Shown here in pieces: positions 1-5,889 of a DNA stretch of 8,469 bases; position 1 is the stretch's first letter, and the number at the start of each line of letters is the position of its first letter. A model generated the notes under the pieces. That model saw only the letters and a program-made list of their open reading frames with translations, had not been told where the DNA came from and ran no database searches. This DNA comes from CAYMLL01 sp964390645 (GTDB lineage: Bacteria > Planctomycetota > UBA8108). Position numbers and translations under genes: made by a program. Location: the NCBI GenBank assembly GCA_964390645.1, contig CAYMLL010000314.1:1-8469 (forward strand), read 5' to 3'.

Positions 1-994
1 TGCCGACGTTCGAGTGCGTGAAGACGCCGTGGCAGCCGTAGAGCCAGCCGTCCGGTCCCCACGTGAACGAGTTCAGCGTCTCGTGCGTGTCCTGGTAGCC
101 CCAGCCGTCCAGGAGCACCTTCGGCGGGCCGTCCGGGACGTCGTCGCGATCCGCGTCGGGAACGAAGAGCAGGTACGGCGCCGCACCGACCCAGACGCCT
201 CCGAAGCCGACCTCGAGACCGCTGACGAGATTGAGGCCCTCGAGAAACACCTTCCGGGAGTCGAGCGTGCCGTCACCGTCGGTGTCCTCGAACACGAGGA
301 TGCGGTCGGCGCCCTCGTCGCCCCGGGCGCGGTTCGGGTAGGTGTGACCTTCGGCGACCCAGACGCGTCCGCGCCCGTCGATCGCGAGCTGGATGGGCTG
401 GCGGACGTCGGGCTCGCTGGCGGCCACCGTGACCCGGAAGCCGTCCGGCACGTCCATGTTCGCGGCGGCTTCGGTGGCCCCGAGACCCGTCGTCGCCGGA
501 CGTCGCGGTCGCTCCGCACGCCGCTCGTCTCCGCTGACCGCACCCGTCTCGTGAAAGAGCACGAAGCTGCCCTTCTTGTTGCCGACGACCACGTGTCCGT
601 TCCGGTATCCCGGCTTCCCTTGCGGGTCGCGAAACCGGGACGCGTCCTTTCCGGGGAGCCCGCCGATGACGTTGTCCGGCCAGGCGTCCCGGTCGAGGTC
701 GTGAACGAAGGCGAGGAAGTTGTCCGGGTGGCCCTTCGGGTCGTAGAGCCTCGCACTGTGGTGCTCGTGCTGCTTCTCGAGACGCGGACCCTCGTACCAG
801 AAGGGTCCCGAGATGACGTCCTCGTGACCGTCCCGGTTGATGTCGCCGAGGGAGGCGTTCTCCGCGTGGAAGGTGTCGCAGAGCTCGGGACGACGAAAGG
901 AGTGAGCGACGTGGTTCCCGGCACGTGCGCCGTCGGGCGTCGAGACGGAGAGCATGAGCGCGAGGAGGAGAACTGAGCACGTGGTCACTTGCAT
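1..994 (-). CDS. FG-GAP/VCBS-like plus PVC-type membrane-bound dehydrogenase domain protein (5' part, truncated by window edge)
   Basis: The first 331 codons are present, and the gene continues past the left edge. Residues 1-25 form a signal peptide (hydrophobic LLLALML core, likely cleavage after A-R-A25), so the protein is exported. Residues about 40-150 resemble the planctomycete FG-GAP/VCBS type: acidic D-I-N-R-D-G-H-E-D and D-L-D-R-D-A-W-P-D motifs, then GPFWYEGP and GLPGKDAS. A linker rich in R, P and A (about 151-180) leads into the PVC-type dehydrogenase/heme-binding domain, recognised by PDGFRVTVAASEPD, QPIQLAIDGRGRVWVAE, FEDTDGDGTLD and the GWLYGCHGVFTHSNVG end. In the family this is a sugar-dehydrogenase-like beta-propeller, usually followed by a CxxCH cytochrome domain that would lie outside the window. 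The ATG at 994 was chosen because the signal peptide begins there; its ribosome binding site is weak. The exact substrate is unknown. The FG-GAP part is unusually short. Confidence 0.85.
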   Translation of the reverse strand, partial: MQVTTCSVLLLALMLSVSTPDGARAGNHVAHSFRRPELCDTFHAENASLGDINRDGHEDVISGPFWYEGPRLEKQHEHHSARLYDPKGHPDNFLAFVHDLDRDAWPDNVIGGLPGKDASRFRDPQGKPGYRNGHVVVGNKKGSFVLFHETGAVSGDERRAERPRRPATTGLGATEAAANMDVPDGFRVTVAASEPDVRQPIQLAIDGRGRVWVAEGHTYPNRARGDEGADRILVFEDTDGDGTLDSRKVFLEGLNLVSGLEVGFGGVWVGAAPYLLFVPDADRDDVPDGPPKVLLDGWGYQDTHETLNSFTWGPDGWLYGCHGVFTHSNVG

Positions 995-1130
995 GGCGGG
1001 TTCCGATGTCGGTGTCCCGGGCGGGGGGCCGGGGCTTGTTCCGGGCTCTTCCCCGGAGTCATCCTGACGGCGGGGAGGGGCGCGGCGCGTCAAAGCCGGA
1101 TCACCGAGGAGAGCTCGTCCGGGGGCGCGC

Positions 1131-2183
1131 TCATTCGAGCTCGCCGCTGTCCAGCCGCCGCCAGAACTCCGCCGGCGCCAGCTGCTGGTCGAAGGACACG
1201 CCCATCTGCCTCAGTGTCGGAATCTGTCGCAGGGTCTCCATGCCGGACTCGATCTTCCCGGGGGAGAAGAGGAGTCGAGTGAGCGGCAGGTCGTGCAGTG
1301 GTGTGAGATCGGTCACGGCGGTCTCCGCGATGTGCAGCCGCTGGAGGCGCGAGCCGGCGAGCGCCGAGAGGTCCGCCACCTTCGTGCGGTGGAGTGTCAG
1401 GCTGACGAGTGGCGCTCCGCGCAGCGCGTCGATGCTGGTCACGGGGCTCTCGTTGAGCCAGAGCTGCTCCAGCGGCGCTCCGGCGAGCGGGCCGATATCG
1501 CTCACGTGCGTTCCGAGGAGCCGCAGCTCGACGAGCGGTGCCCCGGCGAGCGCCTCGATGGAGCGGACGTTCGTCTTGTTGAGCGACAGCGCCTCGAGCG
1601 GCATCCCGGCGAGCGGGGCGAGGTCGCGCACGTAGGTACCTTCGAGAAAGAGCTGCGCCAGCGGCATGCCTCGTAGCGCTTCGAGGTCGGCGACCTTCGT
1701 GTACTCGAGGTCGAGCATCTGCAGCTTCATGCCCTCGAGTGGCGAGAGGTCGCGCACCGGGGTGCGCTGCGCGAGCAGCTGCTGCAGGGGCATGCCGGCG
1801 AGCGCGGAGAGATCCCGGACGCCCGTGCCGGTGATCTCGAGGCCGACGAGCTTCTGGCCGGCGAGGGGGCGCAGATCCTTGACGTCCGTGTTCGTCAACG
1901 AGACCGCCGTGAGCGTTCCCTCGACCTCCTCGTCGAGCGTGCCCTCCTGGAAGAAGAGGTTGCCGTCACTCTTGTAGCCGCGGTTGAGACTACGCAGCGC
2001 GTCGTGGACGGCTCTTGCTGTGACCTTCTCGGGGAGCCCTTGGACCTCGACGGTGCTCTCGTCCGGCTCGTCGTCGGACTTCGCGGTGGGCCCGCCGTCC
2101 TCGGGAGCCGTCCCGGAGTCGCCGCAACCCGTGGAGAGCAGAACGATCGGCACGAGCAGCCGGATGAGAGCGGCGCGGGTCAC
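1131..2183 (-). CDS. Leucine-rich-repeat lipoprotein, planctomycete type
   Basis: This 350-residue protein starts at a GTG preceded by GAGGAAGG. A longer upstream-open frame exists, but its extra 59 residues are arginine- and proline-rich and sit ahead of the signal. Residues 1-20 are a lipoprotein signal (RLLVPIVLLSTG then C20; the -3 serine is slightly atypical), followed by an acidic, disordered stretch to about residue 45. Residues 91-300 are ten consecutive repeats of exactly 21 residues with the pattern LxxLxLxxTxVxDLxPLxGMP, an SDS22/internalin-like LRR solenoid. Residues 301-350 are a cap ending APAEFWRRLDSGELE, which matches the C-terminal tail seen on many planctomycete LRR proteins and LRR-kinases. 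It most likely binds proteins at the membrane surface; no catalytic residues are visible and its partner is unknown. It lies 136 bp upstream of the dehydrogenase gene on the same strand, with no convincing terminator between, so co-transcription is possible. Confidence 0.87.
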   Translation of the reverse strand: MTRAALIRLLVPIVLLSTGCGDSGTAPEDGGPTAKSDDEPDESTVEVQGLPEKVTARAVHDALRSLNRGYKSDGNLFFQEGTLDEEVEGTLTAVSLTNTDVKDLRPLAGQKLVGLEITGTGVRDLSALAGMPLQQLLAQRTPVRDLSPLEGMKLQMLDLEYTKVADLEALRGMPLAQLFLEGTYVRDLAPLAGMPLEALSLNKTNVRSIEALAGAPLVELRLLGTHVSDIGPLAGAPLEQLWLNESPVTSIDALRGAPLVSLTLHRTKVADLSALAGSRLQRLHIAETAVTDLTPLHDLPLTRLLFSPGKIESGMETLRQIPTLRQMGVSFDQQLAPAEFWRRLDSGELE

Positions 2184-2187
2184 CGTT

Positions 2188-2196
2188 TCCTTCCTC
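2188..2196 (-). promoter_or_regulatory. Ribosome binding site deciding the GTG start of the LRR lipoprotein
   Basis: Read on the minus strand, this is GAGGAAGGA, with 4 to 9 nt to the GTG at 2183 depending on which GAGG/AGGA core pairs. No comparable site precedes the upstream ATG at 2360, and the lipoprotein signal starts directly at this GTG. Confidence 0.75.
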
Positions 2197-2269
2197 GGTA
2201 ATGAAGAGAGCCTGAGCAAAGACACAGTGTAGTCCGCGAGCGAAGCAGGGACAGCCCCTCCACGAAAAA

Positions 2270-2303
2270 GAGGGAGCGCCCCGCGAAAAGGGGGCCCTCC
2301 CTC
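2270..2303. repeat. Strong inverted repeat in the divergent promoter region
   Basis: Left arm 2270-2282 (GAGGGAGCGCCCC) pairs with right arm 2291-2303. The outer 7 bp and inner 5 bp are perfect and one C/C mismatch lies between them; the loop is GCGAAAAG. A weaker alternative hairpin, CCCTC at 2256-2260 with GAGGG at 2270-2274 around an A-rich loop, shares the left arm and would exclude the larger one. Neither neighbouring gene ends here, so a terminator is unlikely; an operator or 5'-leader structure fits better. Its function is inferred only from position. Confidence 0.6.
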
Positions 2304-2358
2304 CGTTGCGTATTCCCGTCGCGTCGTGCGAAGATGGGGCTCCCGATCGAGAAGCCTC

Positions 2359-3696
2359 ATGAGACGAACAGCGACCCTCCAATTGAGCGTGATGGCGGCC
2401 TCCTGGCTCGCGGCCCTGGGGGGCGGTGTCTCCCAGGATCTCCTGCGCGAGTCGTTGCGGGACCGCGGAATCGGCGACGAGTGGATCTACGACGACTGGA
2501 GCGAGGCCCGAGAGCGCTCGGCTGCCACGGGTAAGCCGATCTTCGCCGTCTTTCGCTGCGTTCCCTGAGCGGACTGCCGCGGCTTCGACGAGCAGGTGGC
2601 TCGTCAGAACAAGCACGTGCGCGAGCTCTGCCAGAGGTTCGTCTGTGTACGGCTGGTGAAGATGAACGGCGTTGATCTGCGGCAGTTCCAGTTCGACTAC
2701 GACATGACCTGGGCGGGGCTCTTTCTCCACCACGACGGCACCGTCCTCGCGCGCTACGGAGCGCGCTCGCCGCTGGGCCCGATGGTCTACAACTCGGCGA
2801 AGGGGCTCGTGTCGACGATGCGCCGTGCTCTCGATGCTCACGCGAGGCTTCCCGCGGGGCGGGATCTCTTCGCGGGGAAGCGAGGACCCGATCCCGGCTT
2901 CACGACTCCGGAGGATATCAAGGGAGCGAGTGGCCGTCGCCGCGATCGCGAACGCGTGGGGCGGGGCAACTGCATCCACTGCCACAACGTCCACGAGCGC
3001 TTTCACGACGTCGAGATGCGCGTTCCGACTGACGGGTTCCGGCGTCCGAAGACGATCTTCAAGTATCCGCCCCCGGAGAGCCTCGGCCTCTCGATAGATC
3101 GCGACGTGGGCAATCGAGTCACCAGGGTCCGATCGGACTCGTCCGCCGCGCGGGCGGGTATCGCGAAGGGCGACGAGCTGAGGGTCGTCGGTGGGCAGTC
3201 GATCTTCTCGATCGCGGACCTGCAGTTCGTCCTTCATCACCTCGACGAGGAGGCGACGGTCAGCATGGAGCTCCGCCGTGACGGCGAGACGATTCGCACG
3301 TCGATGAGCTTGCCGCGCGGCTGGAAGCGCAATGACTTCACCTGGCGCGCGTCGATGACGGGGTTTCCGCCGGACCGCGGGCTCCACGTCTTCAAGCTCG
3401 ACACCGATGACAAGAAGGCGCTCGGCGTCGCCGCGTCCGATGTCGCGCTCGAGGTGCGCGGCCTCTTCAAGCCGGCGCTCGAGAGGTCACCGCTGGAGGA
3501 AGGCGATATCATCGTCGGCTACGATGGCGAGAAGAAGACGCTCGGTGCGCTGGAGTTTCAGAGCTACCTGCGGGTACACCACCACCGGCCGGGCTCCGTC
3601 ATCCGACTCGTTGTCCTGCGTGACGGCAAGCGGCTGCCGATCCAGGTGAGGCTGTCGGAGGAGACCCGCGCAGCGGGCTCGTCAGAGAAGGGCTGA
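2359..3696 (+). CDS. Exported thioredoxin-like/CxxCH/tandem-PDZ selenoprotein with in-frame TGA (Sec70)
   Basis: Read through the TGA at 2566-2568, the gene encodes 445 residues. Residues 1-26 are a signal peptide (MAASWLAALGGG core). Residues about 40-165 are a Thioredoxin_7-like domain: W47, A50, GKPIFAVF, then the redox site C67-V-P-U70-A-D-C73, FDEQV, and a FLHHDGTVLARYG strand. The usual cis-proline position appears to be Trp-Ala. Residues 205-209 are CIHCH, a c-type heme (or metal) motif, followed by the family's linker and two PDZ domains (about 241-317, containing AGIAKGDELRVVGG, and about 351-433, containing EEGDIIVGYDGEK). I recall a planctomycete family of this exact architecture, with Cys at the Sec position in many members, annotated as Trx7/PDZ (seleno)protein; that match is from memory. 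It is probably a periplasmic thiol/selenol oxidoreductase; the substrate is unknown. The ATG at 2359 is preferred over a GTG at 2326 because the signal peptide starts there. A nonsense-mutated pseudogene is the alternative, but the SECIS hairpin argues against it. Confidence 0.88.
2566..2568 (+). other. In-frame TGA read as selenocysteine codon
   Basis: The triplet falls between CVP and ADC, completing a U-x-x-C redox motif at residues 70-73. The frame upstream (from 2359) and downstream (to 3696) is the same and both parts are family-like protein. Other genes here terminate on TGA (LRR, TPR, DUF1549/1553 and this gene itself), so TGA is not generally reassigned in this genome. Confidence 0.87.
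2587..2605 (+). promoter_or_regulatory. Bacterial SECIS element
   Basis: The stem GACGAGC (2587-2593) pairs perfectly with GCUCGUC (2599-2605) around a five-base loop AGGUG (2594-2598). The loop has G at its second and third positions, as in the E. coli fdhF SECIS loop AGGUCU that SelB recognises. Eighteen bases separate the UGA from the stem and 25 from the loop, inside the roughly 16-37 nt window of the bacterial consensus. The element is also coding (D-E-Q-V-A-R). A small 4-bp hairpin (GCGG/CCGC, 2569-2580) lies between UGA and the stem. SelB binding has not been tested. Confidence 0.82.
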
Positions 3697-3711
3697 GAGA
3701 AGCGGAACAGG

Positions 3712-3732
3712 AAGGCGGTCGACCGGTGCCTT
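3712..3732. terminator. Weak dyad in the 52-bp convergent gap, possible terminator
   Basis: AAGGC (3712-3716) can pair with GCCTT (3728-3732) around a loop that contains the 10-bp palindrome CGGTCGACCG (3716-3725). It sits between the stop codons of the convergent selenoprotein and TPR genes, but it has no proper U-tract on either strand. Confidence 0.25.
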
Positions 3733-3748
3733 GCCTCCCGCATTCGGC

Positions 3749-4551
3749 TCAGCGCCCGCTCTTCTCGGTGTCCTTCTTCTCACGGTAGAGATTCGCGTGC
3801 ACCCGCGCGACGTCCCACATGTAGTGTCCGATGCGGTGCTCGTCGGCGGCCCGCACCAGGTGCTTCTTCGCGAGATCCTTCTTGCCGTGGACCTCGTGGT
3901 AGAGGCCGAGGTAGAGGTGTGCGTAGAAGANNNNNNNNNNGGCGTTTAGCCCGCGTATTGGCAGTCAGAATAGTAGAAGAGGCGCTGATTGAGCTCGGGC
4001 GGTGAAGGGCGCCCGTTCGTTGCGGCAGCCAGCACGTCCCCGGGCTTCAGCCTGCCGGCGTAGAGCTCGTAGATCTGGCGCATCGGCACGCGGCGGTCGT
4101 CACCGATCCGCAGGATCGTCTTGCGCGCCTTCTCGACGCCGTGCTTGCGCGCCATGCAGAGGTAGCGCCACGCCGCATTCTCGACATCGTTGTCATCGAC
4201 CGTCTGGTAGCCTTCGAACTGCTTCTGTCCCTCGACGAACTGCCCGGTGTAGTAGTACGAGATGCCGCGCCGCCAGTGCCATGGCTTGCGCTCCGGATCG
4301 AGCTCCACGGCTTGATCGAAGTCGGCGACTGACGCCTTGAATCGTCCCTTCTTGAAGTGCTCGGCGCCCCGCAGGTCGAAGGCCGTGGCGGCCTCGGCGG
4401 CGAGCTCCCGGGAGCGGCGAAGCGCCTGACGATAGTCAGCGAGGATCTCTTCGGGGGGCCGTTTCTTCGGGCTCCGGGGCTTCCGGTCGTCGGCTCGAAG
4501 AGCGGGAGCGGTGCCGAGGAGGAAGAGGACAGCGACGATCGACAAACGCAT
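3749..4551 (-). CDS. Exported TPR-repeat protein, reading frame split by an assembly gap
   Basis: The gene starts at the ATG at 4551, behind AAGGAG with 7-nt spacing. Residues 1-20 are a signal peptide (SIVAVLFLLGTAPALRA, cleavage before DD). Residues about 55-88 are a clear TPR (RGAEHFKKGRFKASVADFDQ, AVELDP); a second helical pair follows at about 91-124 (WHWRRGISYYYTGQFVEGQK). The frame as deposited stops at 3946-3948 after LFYYSDCQYAG, but the C-terminus resumes on the other side of the Ns as FYAHLYLGLYHEV..., ending at the TGA at 3749. Collapsing the duplicated 8 bases and everything between (3931-3980, 50 nt) gives ELNQRLFY-AHLYLGLYHEV and a 753-nt gene of exactly 250 residues. TPR proteins mediate protein-protein contacts; the partner is unknown. 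Small TPR proteins of this LFYAHLYLGLY type occur in planctomycetes and lipoprotein NlpI-like families. Confidence 0.85.
3931..3980. other. Assembly gap and probable chimeric contig end
   Basis: Ten Ns (3931-3940) are followed by 32 bases (3941-3972) that break the TPR protein and add an unrelated tail and stop. The eight bases GTAGAAGA just left of the Ns (3923-3930) recur at 3973-3980, the signature of two contigs that overlap but were joined with a spacer. Removing 3931-3980 restores the frame. The origin of the 32 bases is not evident from the sequence. Confidence 0.8.
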
Positions 4552-4558
4552 CGGGATT

Positions 4559-4564
4559 CTCCTT
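4559..4564 (-). promoter_or_regulatory. Ribosome binding site of the TPR gene
   Basis: AAGGAG on the minus strand, 7 nt before the ATG at 4551. It fixes this internal ATG over a longer frame that stays open upstream to 4824 and overlaps the galM gene. Confidence 0.75.
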
Positions 4565-4608
4565 GCGCTTTCACTCCCCCACAGTATGGCACGCGTCGGG
4601 CGAGTTTG

Positions 4609-4614
4609 TATACT
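4609..4614 (+). promoter_or_regulatory. Possible -10 element of galM
   Basis: TATACT lies 46 bp ahead of the galM ATG in the 109-bp divergent region. No good -35 stands 17 bp upstream (TATGGC-like sequence instead), so the call rests on the -10 alone. Confidence 0.3.
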
Positions 4615-4645
4615 GGGCCGTCCGTAGGTTCCAAGACAGAACGAC

Positions 4646-4650
4646 AGGAG
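4646..4650 (+). promoter_or_regulatory. Ribosome binding site of galM
   Basis: AGGAG, 10 nt before the ATG at 4661; the spacing is slightly long but acceptable. Confidence 0.6.
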
Positions 4651-4660
4651 CAGCAATACC

Positions 4661-5806
4661 ATGCGCCGCATCCAATCGGCTCTCTTCACGTCCGTCATTC
4701 TCGCGTACGCCACGTTCTCGCTCGTCTCCTGCACCTCCGGCGGGCGCGTCAAGGTCGAGCCATGGGGCGAGAGCCCTGACGGCGACGTCCGCCTGTACAC
4801 GCTCGTCAACGCGAACGGCGTCACGGCGAAGGTGACGAACTACGGAGCCATCCTCACCGAGCTTCACGTCCCCGACCGCGACGGCAAGCACGCCGATGTC
4901 GTCCTCGGCTTTGACAATCTCGACGCGTACCTCACCGGGCATCCCTACTTCGGAGCAACGACGGGCCGGGTCGCGAACCGTATCGCAGGAGGCAAGTTCG
5001 ATCTCGATGGCACGAGCTACCAGTTGACGACCAACAACGGTCCGAACAACGTCAACCACCTGCACGGTGGAACGAAGGGGTTCGACAAGCGCGTCTGGAG
5101 CGCGGAGGCGATCGCCGTCGCCAACGGCACGGCGGTCAAGCTCAGCTACGTGAGCCCCGACGACGAGCAGGGCTACCCTTGCTCGCTGACGACCCACGTG
5201 CTCTACACGCTGACCGACGCCGACGAGCTGCGCATCGACTACAGTGCTACGACCGACAAGCCGACCCCGGTGAACCTCACGCATCACTCGTACTTCAACC
5301 TGTCGGGTGAGGGTAGCGGCAGCATCCTCGACCACGATCTGATGATCGCGGCGGACCACTACACACCCGTCGACGGGACCGGGATCCCGCTCGGCGAGCT
5401 GGCGCCGGTGAAGGACACCGTCATGGACTTCACGAAGACGACGAGGATCGGCTCGCGCTTCGAAGCCCTGCCGCCCAAGGGCGGCGACCCCGGTGGCTAC
5501 GACCACAACTACTGCCTCAACAACAAGGGCGGCAAGATGGCCCTTGCGGCCACGCTCTACGACGCCAAGTCCGGACGTCTCATGGAGATCCTGACGACGG
5601 AACCCGGTATCCAGCTCTACACCGGCAACTACCTCGACGGCTCGCTGAAAGGGAAGTCCGGCAACACGTACGAGAAGAACTCCGGGATCTGCCTCGAGAC
5701 CCAGCATTATCCGGACTCGATCAACCAGCCGGCGTTTCCGTCGGTCGTTCTGAGACCGGGCGAGACCTACTCGCATTCGACGGTGCACCGGTTCACGGCG
5801 AAGTAG
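4661..5806 (+). CDS. galM: Aldose 1-epimerase (mutarotase), predicted lipoprotein
   Basis: This 381-residue protein interconverts the alpha and beta anomers of aldoses such as glucose and galactose. Residues 1-24 are a lipoprotein signal ending in the lipobox L-V-S-C24, so the enzyme should be anchored outside the cytoplasm, where it could act on sugars released by polysaccharide breakdown. The GalM beta-sandwich follows from about residue 30: TNYGAILTELHVPDRDG, DVVLGFDNLDAYL, YFGATTGRVANRIAGG, NHLHGG (H133/H135), NLTHHSYFNL with the catalytic acid H209, GYDHNYCL (D281, substrate binding), and GICLETQHYPDSINQPAFPS with the catalytic base E346. All expected catalytic and binding residues are present, and the length fits a normal GalM (about 340) plus the signal. 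It stands alone, divergent from the TPR gene and convergent with the DUF1549 gene; no other sugar-catabolic gene is visible. Confidence 0.96.
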   Translation: MRRIQSALFTSVILAYATFSLVSCTSGGRVKVEPWGESPDGDVRLYTLVNANGVTAKVTNYGAILTELHVPDRDGKHADVVLGFDNLDAYLTGHPYFGATTGRVANRIAGGKFDLDGTSYQLTTNNGPNNVNHLHGGTKGFDKRVWSAEAIAVANGTAVKLSYVSPDDEQGYPCSLTTHVLYTLTDADELRIDYSATTDKPTPVNLTHHSYFNLSGEGSGSILDHDLMIAADHYTPVDGTGIPLGELAPVKDTVMDFTKTTRIGSRFEALPPKGGDPGGYDHNYCLNNKGGKMALAATLYDAKSGRLMEILTTEPGIQLYTGNYLDGSLKGKSGNTYEKNSGICLETQHYPDSINQPAFPSVVLRPGETYSHSTVHRFTAK

Positions 5807-5859
5807 GCCGGCGTCGGCGGCCGGCTCTCTCGGGGAGCCGTGGGCGCTCTCCCCGAGGG
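5807..5859. terminator. Tandem dyads between convergent galM and DUF1549/1553 genes
   Basis: GCCGGC at 5807-5812 and 5820-5825 can pair. Directly after, CTCGGGGAG (5829-5837) pairs perfectly with CTCCCCGAG (5849-5857) across an 11-nt loop, extendable by two more pairs. The position between two stop codons fits a bidirectional terminator, but neither strand shows a U-tract, so it may act as a 3'-end stabiliser or depend on Rho. Confidence 0.45.
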
Positions 5860-5889
5860 CCCCGTCAGCAGGGCGACGGAAGGCTTCGA

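Larger units (their letters stand above)
2184..2358. other. Divergent intergenic region between the LRR lipoprotein and the selenoprotein gene
   Basis: Both flanking genes are transcribed outward from this 175-bp stretch, so it must carry both promoters. A possible minus-strand -10 element, TACACT, reads from 2231 to 2226, about 43 nt ahead of the LRR GTG, but its -35 (CTGTCC, 2254 to 2249) is poor. I found no convincing -35/-10 pair for the plus-strand gene. The most prominent element is the dyad at 2270-2303. Confidence 0.5.

Noticed and set aside
14..976. Plus-strand frame opposite the FG-GAP/dehydrogenase gene
   Set aside because: The edge-truncated minus-strand frame contains a signal peptide and clear family motifs; the plus frame does not.
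995..1130. Terminator between the LRR and dehydrogenase genes
   Set aside because: The region is G/C-rich with short self-complementary bits, but I found no stable hairpin with a U-tract.
2566..2568. TGA as a nonsense mutation making a pseudogene
   Set aside because: It is the only in-frame stop over 446 codons, it sits exactly on a redox residue, the downstream protein shows no decay, and a SECIS hairpin follows at the right distance.
2566..2568. TGA reassigned to Trp or Gly genome-wide
   Set aside because: Four genes in the window end on TGA at sensible C-termini, and a Trp or Gly would not fit the redox motif.
1990..3387. Minus-strand frame spanning the divergent region and the selenoprotein gene
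   Set aside because: It crosses a promoter region and two recognised genes and has no family features; its openness comes from GC bias.
4571..5788. Long minus-strand open frame opposite galM
   Set aside because: It has shadow composition, with V/R/D-rich low-information sequence and no domain, while galM has all catalytic residues.
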